From Fasciolopsis buskii (taxonomy: Eukaryota > Platyhelminthes > Trematoda > Plagiorchiida > Fasciolidae): DNA of 64,000 nt. Shown here one piece after another: positions 10,601 through 24,300 of this stretch. The stretch covers positions 417,340-481,339 of the forward strand of contig LUCM01006116.1 of NCBI GenBank assembly GCA_008360955.1. Direction: 5' to 3'. Numbering within the stretch: the first letter of the stretch is position 1; each line of letters opens with the position of its first letter. Both the position numbers and the translations under genes were made by a program. The notes below the pieces were generated by a model. It was not told the origin of the DNA. It was given only the letters and a program-made list of their open reading frames with translations, and ran no database searches.

Positions 10601-13600
10601 CTCGAGGCAAAAGTTCAAGTGAGTTTTCTTCTTCACCTACGAATAATCGCACTTTTCCGCTTTTGTTTATCATGGTCATTAGGCGTGATGTCCGTGTGCT
10701 TTTATCGGCCCTGTATCACGCGCACCATTTGGTATGGTTTTATGGATAAATCGTTTCGAACATTCAGTCTCCCCGATCTAACAGAATAATAAACACCGTA
10801 AAAATGATCAAAATTGATGCGGTCCCGCAGTTCCAGATTTCTGTTGTTTTGTACTGTTTGCATCCCCTCAAGCGAGGTGCGCCGAGGCACACAGACTAAA
10901 AATAAAAAGTTGGATAAAAATTAAACAAGGAAATCTTGTAAGTGAAAGAAAACATTTTGAAAACGGCTGCCCCCGTGCATGCCATAGTCATCCTGTCTTC
11001 AACAATCTTGAAAACACAAGTCCAGTGCACATCCCAGTGTCGAATTTCGAGTATGATTCGCAGCTCACGGAGATTATCTTGCTTGTCATCACGAATATCA
11101 TGTATTTATTCTGAATTTCTTTTTATCTCTCGTTTCTCTTGGTCTCATAATTAAGGTTTTTATCTACTGAAACTAAATACACTTACTTTGGTTTTTCGTA
11201 TGTTTTTGGGCTTTGATGATTAACATTGCTCTATTTGATTAGTTGAAAAATTGATGCCTGGTGAATGGTTCTTAATGCGATGTCCATATCCCAATGAACC
11301 ACTGAAAACCAAAGGAACACTGTACTGCTGTTCCTTGGGTTTCGGCAATCGTCGAAAATGTATAGTTGTTGTATTCAAATTGAGACGCGAACCCGGGACG
11401 AACGACTTTGAATCAAGTGTCTTAGTCATTAACGTAACAATTTGTCGAACTTCACGTCTACATTAAGTATGATATGGTCACACTGTTTCAGGCGGTGAAT
11501 TGGCGATGACGGGATAACACTGACCTCCGCGCCCGTGTCGATGAAGAAGCGGAATGCGGTTATGTAAACTACTTTGGAAAACAGGCAACTTGGAAGCGGC
11601 ACACCAGCAGTAGTCTTCGCCGTAACTGTCTGGTATGGACTTTTAGCTGTCGAAGTTAGCAGAAGCAAAATGGGTAACGCAGTTGCGGTCCTCTGCTCGA
11701 TTATTCTAATGATACCAACATCAAACGGCAGAAAGTCGGGTATGCGACCGAGACCGAAAGGGAGAAATTGGACCTGTCGGAATAACACTGAATGCCAATT
11801 GTGCTACACACGCCGGTCGATTGATTACGCAGTAAACAGTTTCCTTAAGCTCAGAATGATTGCCGTTTACGCTGCGCTGGATCAATATGCTCGGAATGGA
11901 GCAGAGCGGGTCTCCGCAATGCTAAGATGACCCCGAAGAGGCACGGTCCATAGAATAACGACCAAGTCTACCGGTACTGGTGTAAGCATACGGTATTCGA
12001 CTCTAGGGTTTAGTTGTTAAAATAAACTTGATTTGATATGGTTAGGTTGATTGAATCGTGTTACGCATGCTTGCAGACCGACTCCCTTGTGGCGCGCTGT
12101 TCTGCGACAGGTAATTGTTGGAAGGTGGGTCAAAGTAGTCAACCTGTTAGGCAGTGAAAAAGTGTAAATACCTAATCAATGGACTAGCTTTATATTACGG
12201 GGTTTGAGACTCCGGCATAAGATTAGCAGAGACATTGATCAGTGTGACCTAATCCCGAAATTGACAGTGTTCTTGCGTTTCTATAATTCCGCTTTTCTGT
12301 AGCTCGAAATATTCCTCGTTTTGTGTGTTTCTTTAACTTTATCCCACTGTTCTTCTTTTGTTATTGATTTCACTTTTATTTTCAGTATGCGGTGCTATTA
12401 CGTAACAATTAAAGCCACTACATTTTATGATAGGTTTTGGTTGAGGAAGTTGCACGTGGGTTGATCAATAAAATCATGCCACGAAGTGATTATGGCCGAA
12501 ATATGCTGTTTAAAAAAATTTATTTAGTGGTTTCTAACATTCATTCAACGATGTACCACGTTAAGTTGGTGATTTAAGCCTAAGCTACCTATACGAAGCT
12601 GGTAAATCTCATCTTGTTTAGTAATGCAGTCGATATCACTATATCGTACCTCGTTCTACTTAGCATTTCGTCAATTTAGCGAACATTACCGAGCCTTTTT
12701 GAGTAAACATGAACGGTTTTTGGAGGATAGTGCTCATCTTCCCTTGTATTTGGTAACTTCTCTGGGAGTGGTACGTTCATCGTTGACCATCTACTAACTG
12801 CAGTAGTTGTGCGCATCCTTTTCACGCGGTCACTTTATTCTAATCTCACAAGACTGATAAGTTGGTTCAATCCACCTTGGCTTCAATATCCTATGTAGAT
12901 CGCAGTTTGATAAATTATTTTATATCCACTGGCAACAATTTAGCGCTAGGAAAAAACGTTTGTTTTAATGGCACGAGGACAAAGCTTTTCTTTTGGTCAC
13001 CAGAATAAATTCTTGCTTCAGTTAATTTACTCTAAGTCTGAAATTTACCAACCTCGTCTTTAAAAACAGATGTAATCAGGAACACTTTCTACCAAAAGCT
13101 GGACGATCTTTTATGCACAGCAAAGCGGGGTGACATTGTGGTTTTAGTAAGAAATGAATGCTGCCCTCGAACGAAGTGCATTCAAGAGACCCTTGTCATC
13201 TCGATTCCTATCGTTCTGAAAACGATGAACGGTTGTTTGCTCTGTGTTCGGAACATCGATTGTTTCTTGAAATTTCTAACTTCAGACGTTCCACTTGCTA
13301 GTCCACCACCTGGCGTCAATCTTCCTCGAGACAGCAATTAATCCAGATCAACTACGTCGCTAGTAGCTACAAATGGCGGACCTGTCTCGAAGACTGCCGG
13401 TCATACTGCACCACTACCCTCGACTCCAATCCCGCGTTAGTATGCACCAGGCTTTATGTGCGCTTTAGTGGATGTAGCAAACGCACGACACAGCGTAAGC
13501 CAGATTGCGACAAGCTACCTGATCCGACTCGCCTATCAATCTTTCGAAGTACACCGGCTGAAAGGCTAGAATTGCCCCTGCCTATTAACATCAATGATGC

Positions 13601-16600
13601 TTTACATTTTGCTACCCTAGTTTGTCGTGGTCTGACTGTCGGGTTGTGACACCCGGGATTTCTCCTTGGTCTGTCCCTCTTCTTGACGCTCGCCAGTTCA
13701 TTCTGGCAGGTAACGAGCATAATGAAGCAGACAGTCGCCCTGTGACTGGGATAATCGGTTCACATCGTTCTCGATGTCTTGGACAAGTTTGTTGTCGCTT
13801 GGAGACGGAGAGATGCGGCTCAGAAGTCAGCGGTGCCAGTGCTGTGTGCGCAGAAATGGCAACCTGTTGTCTTGATGTTTGTTATCTTCCTCATTTGCTT
13901 GTTTCTGCTTCTGTTTAAGCCGGTATAAGATATATATTATATGTATATATATGTGACAATATTTGATCTCTATATATGCATTTCTCTTTTCCTTCCTTTC
14001 TCTCGTCAATTAATAGCACTGTCGTTTCCATCAAGACTGCATCTGCTACACGGAAGAACCAGTGGTCACAGTTCTAGACCGAATGTTTCGGTTAAAGGTA
14101 TGTCTTTTCCATGATTCCTGATTTTTTCTGCTCAGTTATGGCAATCCTGAGGTTCTTTTATAAGTGAATTTTGCTCTTTTATCAGTCGGAGGAGAAGAGA
14201 TCTCTTCACGTCCGGGCATAGTTATCCCTGTAATTCACAGTGGTGAAAAAGAGGACCGGGTAGAAACGTGGGTATCAAAAGGTGAATTGCGCTAGGACTC
14301 TGTCATTTACTGTCGACCTATAAGTGACGGTAGTCTACGCCTTCCGTGCGTACCTAGTGAGAGCTTGCCAATGAGTAGGCAGTTTGGTCATCTGCCATGT
14401 AACTGAATCAGAAGAGGTCAATGTGGTTTGAACTTGTTTTTTACATGCCCGCAAATCGACTGGCTCGTCGTATGCTGTACCTCGCTAGATAGGTAATGGT
14501 TAGAGGATGAATTGATGCTGCCGATTGCTGACATCGAGAAAGCATGAAATATCTAACCAGTGGACTGATTCTTGTAGATACACTTAGGCTATGGGGTTTC
14601 GGTCTACAAGATCCCTGTCCCCCTCGGGCTGCGGTTGGAGACAATAGGCATCATTGCTGAGTGTCGCAGTAGGTGGCGTTCTTGCACTTTAAACCTTTTC
14701 TTTTCCGTGAATTTACTCAACCTGTTATTTTGCCGTTGATCTTTCACTATCCCTCATTCGTATGGATGGTGCTGTGAATTAGCAATCAAAAGCAAACCAT
14801 TGGGATACAAGGTTAGTGGTTGTGAACACTGAAATTCAATAATGACCCGTAGTAACTGCCTGAAATGAACAGTTAAACCAACGCGGCTTCGGTTGTCAAA
14901 GTAAAATCGCCGGAAAACAAGGACCTGTCGCGATGTGTAGGTTACTTATAAGAGGAGAGGTTAACTGGAATTTTTCCGAGATTGCAATTGGGTTCATTAA
15001 ATCATCTAGTTAGTATCAGTTGTTGTTTTTTTTTGTTCATGATTGCAATTCAGATTACTCAACACTAAAGGTAGTAACTTGATAATTGGAAAACTCAGTA
15101 CTGAACAAGCTTTGGTATGGATTGCTTCTGGTAGCTAGGAGTTTATGGGCGTTAAACTCACGGTAATTTGCGCCCGCCCCATCATATTGCTTGGAAACGC
15201 TGCCAGAGCGCTAGTAAGTCTAGTCTTTGTTTGATGCTCCATCATAGTAGACAAAAGAAAAGTCAGATAGTACATACTTGATAACTTCATCTATTCTTAT
15301 GGTATTTATGAGAAAATCTCAAAAGAGTATATTCTGGGACCTGAAATCGACGATTTTCTTACTGTCTTTCTTAAAAAGTTTGCGGATATTTCTCATCTCC
15401 GTTCGTGCAGGAGAACATATCAGACAATTCTTATTCTCCTTTGCAGGACGTGATTAATAAATAGGAATTGATTCAGGTCTTTGCTGCTATAACAAATACG
15501 TGTTAAACACTCAACAGAAGGTTGCACGTACTTATCCAATTGGTTCAAATTACCGGGATTTAATTTTGGTGCTCGATTTACTTTAGTGAGAAATCTATGA
15601 TTTGTATTGAACTCTGGGTTGAATTTTGGTATTCTGAAAACATCATTGTAGTGTTGTTGCTTGATAATCTTATTTCCAAATAGCTGCGCACAATCCTATC
15701 CAGCCCAGCACTTGTGATTTGTGCAGAGTTCATGCGGAGAGTTGTTTTTCACGATTGATTCATGCACGTTTCTCGAAGTGTGATCGTCTTGCAGAATAAT
15801 GTACTCTGTCACGTCTTGCCTAATATATACTGGCATTTGCATTAGAACATAGTTGTTCTTTCTTACGGTTTAGTGAATATTTGGGACCAGGATGAATGTT
15901 GGATTTGAATCTCCACTATTCCCTCCTATCGGCTCCAGGAACGTTGTTTGAAAGGTTTTCTGTCAAGAGAAGCATACTAAACAACCGTATGTCTAATTAA
16001 ATTTGAATTCGAAATTCAAGTGTGTTGTAGTGGATTGCGTAAGCATAGCCTGGGTTAACACCTTGGTGTATTCGATCCACAAAATGATCAGTAGAACCCC
16101 TCCAACAGAGACTGTTTGTAACGCCCCTAAATGGAGAGGGGGTTTGAAGCTTGTAAAGCAAGTAACCATTTCAGAGCGTCATATTGGAACAATCGGAGTC
16201 AAAGATATGCAAAGGTGTTGTTCAGTCGAGCATTTCATCCTGGACTATGCAAACGGCCCTATCAGGCTATCATCCTATCATTGCCGTGTAAACAACCCGG
16301 TGGGTATTCGGTTACGTGTGTATCTGTCAGTGGAGCTCTTAACAACCGCTAATGTATTCACATGGTCATTCTGCTTGTAGTATTCACCTTGTGGAGATGT
16401 TTCGGTGCGAACGAGGATAACCATGCAGCCCGTTTCCGACTTCTGTTTTCAAACAAAACGGAGACTCGGGTTTCCGTTCGTCCAAGTACCGAAAGGATGC
16501 AACCAAAATCGGTCGTTTTCAGAAAGTTCTGAGTTCGCCTGATCGATACTGGTTAGCTTTGCAATCATTTCATTGCCATTCGCAATGACACCTTAACGAT

Positions 16601-19600
16601 ACAAGAGTGCACTATAGTTCTCGTTTGTTGAAAGTTAAATTAAATTGCTGTTTGACCCTTTTTAACCACCGACATGTCTATTCCGCCTGTCTTACAATTA
16701 CTTCTTCAATTTTGGCAAGGCCCATATCGTTTTCACAGCCAAGTGTTTTCACTATTTTTGCGATCGGCACTCTTTAGAAGAATACGGGTCAATGGCCTCT
16801 ATCGATTTGACATCGAGTCGTTGCCCCTGGTTACGGTGATTCGTCATGTTCTAATAGCTTGCTGATCCTCTTGCGGAGTACTGGTATTTTCTACTCTAAC
16901 CCCTTACGTTAGATATGCAAGACTTTAACGATCCCGAGGATGAATCTTTGCAGACAGCGTTTTTGCATACCAAGTCTTTTGAACTGAAATTATGTTGCCG
17001 TTCACTGTCAAACAGTCGAATTATTTTGATCTGTTTAGTTTCTGATTTCATAAGCACCTTGTAATTTTGTTTTCTCTTAGCCTGTTTGATCTGTTGCACC
17101 TGAAGCGCTGTCTACTGATTCCAGTTTACTTGATCGTATTGTGGTTATATCATTTAATCACGGACTCAGAATCGTCTGTTGATCGATGAAACTGAGCTAA
17201 AATAAATAACGAGGTTGCATTAATTCGGCCACTTCTTTGCGTAATACCTTTAAGCTGAGTTGTAATTCTTTGCAGGTTACCTGGCTAGCACTGTTCGATT
17301 CTTTGACGCATATGAGTTCATCACATCTGGTAGGAATGGTGACCGCCAAAGATTTATTGCAAGCCATTGTGACCACAGATCCGCATCTCCGTCGCCATCG
17401 TCATCCGCGCTCTTCTGCACACCAGCATCGACACACTGGATCGTCACAATTAGACGGACAATCTGACGATACATCATTATCTCATCGGAGCGAACCAATG
17501 CTGTTGGATGATGAGCCACAGGCAGAAACGGACATTTCGAAAATGGTTGATCCATGTGCACATGCCTTGGGTTTGACTCATAGTCAACACATCCGATTAC
17601 AAGAAACTCAGTCAGATCTTTTGCTGGGGCTCTCCAACCCAAATTCCTTCTCTAGATCCTCGACTTCCTCGGCATCGTCGTCTACTTCCTTGTCGTCCGG
17701 ATCTACCTTCTCACCCGGATGTGGTTCTGCTTCCGAACTGGACCTTGAGTCCGATCGGCAAGGTAGGAATTCATCCAAACTGGATTTGGACGACTCTCAG
17801 TGCAATCGAATGAACGATTATGGCGAGAATAACGACAATGCTGGTACTGCTGGATGTGTTCTTTCCGGATTTGGATCACGAGCTCAACACCATGGTCAGC
17901 GTCGTACCTCCTCGCCTTCTCTGTCTGACCGATGCTCGTGCGCGTGTCATCAGTCAGGATCGTCCACCCGAAATCAGCCGACGGCTCATTCAGCGGAATC
18001 CGTAGATGCTTCACCGGTGCTCACACAGTCACATTCCATGTGAGTTGCATGTTCAAAACCTCATTTTGCTCTCAACTGTTCATTCTGAATCATCATCACC
18101 ACCATCATCATCGTTCAGCATTAAACATCAAGTCAAGCTCCACTAACCGCTATCTTTTCCCCAGAATAAACGTTTTTATAAAATAGTGAATATATAAGAG
18201 GATTAAATAATGGACTTATACAGGCGAGAAAAGGAAAAAATGCCGTAGTAGCCAACACACGGAATGTAATTTAACTGTGCAGACACATCATTCTGATTCG
18301 ACGAAAAATCCCAACGCCATCTTCGCTGTTCACAGTTCGTTCACGTATTCTTCAATTTTTCCACCCATCTGGTTGACGGATCCTTCGGACCCCAATCACG
18401 TTGAGATGAGACACCTACCTTACCTAAACTTGTCGTACATTTCCTTATTCCACCTTGTCACGACATCTTTTGACCTCCACATGGCTTTCTTCACTCTGTG
18501 GGAGGTATGATAGACAAGTGTTCGCCATACGCAACACGTGGCCCAACCATACATGCATACACTGAAATGAGGTATTCTCAGCACCTCCACCTAATACTGC
18601 CAGTATTGTTTGTCATTGTTTTAACTGTGCGGTATTTGTCACCTGCACATTTTGGGGAGTTTATAATTCGTTGCTTACTGTGTTGCCGGTAAAGTTGAAT
18701 TTCCCACTTCCATTGAAATCATTACTTGAATTCCCCACAAGATATCTGGGCGCTGGAGTCATTGCTTCTTATGTGTAGGACATATGGGTCATAAGTATGC
18801 ACAGTTATATATATACATATATATAATGTGCTTGTATATTTCATAACTTTGAGTGTGCATCATATGGCTATCGAATCCATGGCGAATGACGGAATTAATG
18901 ATCCGGATAGAGGAAAAAGAAGAGCATTGCTTCATATGCCGTCCATAGTTGGTTTGGATTCAGGGTTTTACCATCTGCCCTATGCTGACCACCAAATACC
19001 AACCAACGCCGTTTAGAGTGGCGGGCATCCCTCTTCGCCCTCGCACTTCAGTTGGAGCACTACCACGAGAAAGCAGTTTGTAGGATTTCTTCAGTAGATG
19101 TTTTTCGAAACGCCGAGTCACTTCAATTCGAGTAGCTAACTCGGAGCCTGAGACATCATTCCCAACCATGCTGTTGCATTTGAGGCATGAGTGGTATGGA
19201 TAGGCTGTGTATCATAGGATCAAACCCACGGCACTGCAACAGAAAACCCGGGAATCAAATTAGTAAAAATTCGAGTGACATAAAACCAAGGTCTTAGCTG
19301 GTCACGTGGGTGGCACTCAATTGGCAGATGTTGGTCTGGTTCGAAACTTGATGTTCGTTGTGGAAAACATTTTAACCACCTGACCATCCTTAGTCATTTC
19401 GATCCTCATCACCAAGTGCTACGCAACGCACGAGCTTTTGTTCATCTGGCCTTAAATGAATGTCTACTCCACATTTTAAGACTGATTACTAATCCGCGTC
19501 CTCGAAGTTATGGAATGCGCACGTGTAACAATTTGGAGCCAAAACTTATCGGGGATCGGCCGGAAGTGGTCACTTATCTGTTACCAAAACGGCTCAGCGG

Positions 19601-21271
19601 TGCGAATCTCAGATCTGCCGGTCACTGGTGGTAGACGACTTGTTAACACTTGATTTGTTGGGGCCCTATCTCGTTCCAGATCACTCTATGTATCAAATTC
19701 AAGGTTGCCGGTCTCCCCTTCTCCATGCAGTGGCCCGCAGTGGCTATGGGAAGTGTCCCCTCCATTGCATCCATGCACATCAAAAATATCATAGAAAAGA
19801 CGTTAGACCTATCGGATTCGAAGTTTCAAAAGAAGGTTTCCGCGATGTTTAGAATCCAACTAAAACAGTTCGCCTAAATGCACTTCCCCATCTTTTTACT
19901 ACTCTTCTTGCGGTGCAACTTTCGTTTAACTACAATCACTCATGTCACGAGTAGGTATAAGCCTTGTCATGTGCCGATGCCTGAATCAGTATCCTGTTTT
20001 CTCCAGGCCGCGCATAACTGTACAAGCAGGCATACTCATTTTGCTTCAATTTCCCGAGTGTTGCTCATAAGAAACTTCGCCTTTCTCTATCTCGCTTTTG
20101 GTCATTTGGGGCATTTCAATTTATAACTCGTGCAACTGTGGTATTCTTCTCATTCCACACTTTTGTCCCTGCATGATTTCCTCGATCTTTGCACATTTGT
20201 ATTATTCGTATTTTCGAAACCGACAAGAGGTCCTCTCTCGCCAACGTCATTTACTCATTGCAGTCAGAGTTCCTGGGGTCTCTTGCTTCACGATTCACTA
20301 TTCAACATGCGTTGCCCCTCACATATTCGGTAAATAGTCCCTCCAGGTTTACCTTCCCCGACCTAAAAATGCGCATTTCTCTCACGAAGGCTCGATTAAT
20401 GGTTTTGAACGCAGTGTTAACTATCTGCCTGCCTATCTCATCTTACCTCTGTCCTCAGTTTGCAACGCGTTTCACACAGTGATAATTGTAACTTGATGCC
20501 CTGCATTTTTTAAAGGTTCCCATTTACTTGATTTCTGTCTGTCAAGCGTTTCTTTTTCAACAATACCGTTTGCTTCACCCCTGGATATCACCATCCTCGG
20601 TTCAATTGGCCCATTAGGTATTCAGCGTAAAGCAGATCAGTACATCTGTGAGTCCCCAATAACGTGCTCATCCAGACCTGTATTTCATATGGTGCAATTT
20701 TTGACAACCAGGGTGGTCTGATTGTTCGGTATTAACGAATAATCGGATTGCGCTTTACTGAATTCAACGACGAGGATTTCGCATTTTGATGTAGGGGCAC
20801 TTACACCATCTCAGGATGGTTTCATTAGGCTAAGAGAGCGCTCACTCTGAAGAGGTAATGAAAAGTCTAATCACTATGAATCAATTGAACCACAAGGTAT
20901 GATTCCGTGCGATCAAGCACTAAGGCTACATGCGATAGAATCTAGATCACCTTGCGGAAAAGTTCTGTTTTCATCAATAACCTCCAATCATTGGTTTTGT
21001 AGATGAGATAACCGATGATTTTCCTGATGATGGGCGACGTCATCACAATTCATGTGGCACCTCCGGTTCATCTTTTATATTGGATGTGACGCAAGAAGTT
21101 AGAGCCGAAGACGCGTCGATAATTGATACAGGTCGGATCGTCAACTAGCGGCCGAGTTTCATACGACAGACGAGAACCCTTTACATAGATGTTATTAACA
21201 TCCCTTGCATTACCGGTTGCCACCTCATTTTCTTGGAGGTCAACATTCATATAATCCATAACCCTCAGGAC

Positions 21272-21318
<47 letters not shown>

Positions 21319-24300
21319 AGCCGCTCGCTCCGGAGTTATCTAATCAGCAAACAAGTTAGGAATTTAGTCGATATCCCATTTCAGCCAGCTATGTATATTG
21401 TAACCATGACGCACCACGAGCTCGTTAGGACGGACAGAGTGAGATGAGTTCACAACACTTTGGCGCTTCTTTTGCTAGAAGTCCGACATCAGTAAACACT
21501 GGCAGTCGATGGGTTCGCCCTTATCTCTCGGTACTTTTCGGTTATTTCGATGTGGTATCCTGTATGTTCAAAGTAAAATTGCTTTTTACTTCGAAGTCAG
21601 TATCCACTGACTAGGTACCTCTTCTAATTATCACTCCAAGACACGAAATGTAGTTTGGATAGAATCACGATTTAGAACGGGGTATGATTTTGCATGATGC
21701 ATACACATCACCACCACCACCACCACCCAGATGTACTTTTGTCCGATTTGCACCGGAATGGAAGGAAATCATTATTGAAGAAAAATTATTCACTAAAATC
21801 TGGTAGAGTGAAACACGAAACTTGTTTCGGTGACATTGGTATCTTTTTATATTTGATATTTTCTTAGAACGAAGGGACTGTCTTCTGTGATGAAACGACA
21901 AAATTCCCCCCTATCGTAATTGCATTGTTTATTGATCCGCTGTTAGTGATTATCGAATTTTATTCGGGTGAGGGTGAAGAAGTTGGACGGGAATAAGAAA
22001 GCGTATGGCCTGCTTGATAGTTTACCTATTCCGCAATAAAAGTTATACTTTTGGCGTTGTTTGTTTGATTAATGTGACAAACACTGGTAGCCTTGTTTAT
22101 TTTACAATGCTGGAAAAGTTTCAATAAAGAATGTGATTTCATCGATTCCCTGAAATCAGTTCTTTGGTCGATATATTTCGATATCAAAAGATTTTACTGT
22201 TTCCCGCTCACAGTCACGATAGCAATGTAAGCGATTAAAGCACGTGTGTAAGTGACCTTGAAAAATGGTCGATTTTGAAGTGAACCGTGACCCTCCTGAA
22301 ACGAAAAGTTTTCTGTTCTTGATCTGCTATGGGTTATTAGATCCCACTTCAAACAAATTACCCCAATTGAAAAAAATAATTTGCGTCACTCTAAAAGTAT
22401 ATGCATAATAGGTAGGTAGAATACTCAAAAAGGAGCTTATGTCGGACGAGCCAGATTTTCATCGTTTACAAATTTAAACTGGGCTTATGTCCTTAGATCG
22501 TTTCAAATACGTTCATGAAAATTTCTTTTTCCAAAAGTGTTTCACTATTCATGTTTGATTGACCTTATTACAGTTTGCAAACGGATCCCATAAAGGAAAC
22601 CTGATACTCGCTTACACCTGGCAAGTGCTAGAGCTTTAGGGATACTAACACTCGAAATTTTTATTTACCTCCTAGTCGGCAGCACCTTTACATATATATA
22701 TATTTATATAATATATTTATATAAATATATAATATGCTTTCAACAATAGCGAAAAGAAAACAACCAAGGTGAAAATGGAAAGAAGACGAAACATTGTATA
22801 GAGTTTACCACACATGGTTACTCTCATCCTTCGGTTAACCATCGTGATCCATGGTTCGTCAATTGGCTTGACCTTATCCGATTGTTCAAACCAACAGAGT
22901 GATTTGACTTAGCGGCACACACCGAGCCTCTAACCAAATTGCCTAACCTGCAAGGTGGTTGGACGTTTCGAGGGTTGCGTAACCCACTGAGGGCCGGTGC
23001 CTTATCACTCAGCTCATACTTGCTTCGGATGGGGCCAGACATCCTGAGTGCTTCATGGGTTCCGTTGATGATGATGCTGAATTCTTCTGCGCCGTCTATG
23101 GTTGGTTTGGAATCAGGATTTTGCCGTCTGTCCTATAATGACCACCAAATATCAGCCAGTTCCACTCAGAGTGACGGCCATTTGTCATCTTCGCGCTTTG
23201 ATGAGAGTATCCCAGCCATCAGAATTCCTCAATAGAGGTTATGTGAGATGCACAGTGATTTGGGAGCATTTCGAGAGTCGTTCAATTCGAATAGCGAACT
23301 GGGAATCTATTGCCTATGTCTTTCACTAGCGATGAATAAAGATTTTCATAAATGGTTCTATATCTGTTGCTGCTGCTGAATGCAAGGAAGATCTACTCGT
23401 TAATTTGTCGAATGCATTACAAATGTTTACCGTCACCCAGGTTGGATTCCTGGAGGAAAGGGAAAGATGTGCTAGTGATGAATTTATCGTGCTATGGAAC
23501 GCGTATGCGCGAAGATCCTTCCTTTCTTTTTTTAAAAAACAATCTGCTACTCGTTTGTGTTTTCCAGCGCGTGTCTATTTGTTCAATATTTACTATCGGA
23601 CATTTTCGCAAGCCAGTTTGTATTTTCAGCTTAACATGGCTCGCCTCTTGTACCGCGTACTTAGTTGGCCTGTTTGACATGGTTTATTAACCTTTCCCTC
23701 CATTCGCCTACTCCTTAGCTTTACACTTACTTCATCAAAATGTCTATAGTAGAATTATTACTTTTCCTATTGGATTCAAATCTGGTTCTCATCGGAGCCG
23801 TGTTGTTCTAAACGCCACTCAACTAGCTCGCAGTGGGTGTTGCAACCTGGTCAAATCGATACTGTTTAGTGATTCATTTGTGTTTCGGCCGCTCATTGTT
23901 TCCCGCCTTAGTGTCGCTTTATCTACCCTGGGCTGCTAAAGCAGCTCTATAATCTCCAGTGGAAAGCACATGGATAAATGATTTCCAAAAAAACAGTAGT
24001 CTCGACTGAGACACAAGGTTGTTTTCTTAGACTTGAACGGTTGGTTAATTGAATGGAATATCCTTCTACGTAGTCACCAATATCTGTTCCTGTTATGAAG
24101 TTAATAGTCTTGATATGATCGAGGTTCGTGTTTGATTGACTGCTTTTCGGTCTACGCCTTTCATGTACTGATCTCGGGTCATCCAGTTAGTTATACATTC
24201 GGAAAACATCAGACTCGAGTTTCGCTCTTTTAAAAGTAGTGCTTATCCAACATCACAACCCAGGGTTCGAACGGGGCTCTTACTTGGGAAATATATGTAC

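Larger units (their letters stand above)
10619..14016 (+). other. Intron D-E (3.4 kb) with transposon relics
   Basis: Bounded by GTGAGT at 10619 and AATTAATAG ending 14016. Inside are a SINE-like tRNA-related segment (11380-11470, minus), a gypsy-type protease relic (about 11466-11640, minus), repeat A copy 1 (about 12046-12235), an RTE endonuclease fragment (about 13070-13620, plus) and a TA-rich tract at about 13930-13955. Confidence 0.7.

Noticed and set aside
16003..16380. 125-codon + frame as an AMPK gamma exon
   Set aside because: The family alignment is continuous from exon E to exon F, and the peptide resembles nothing in the gamma family.
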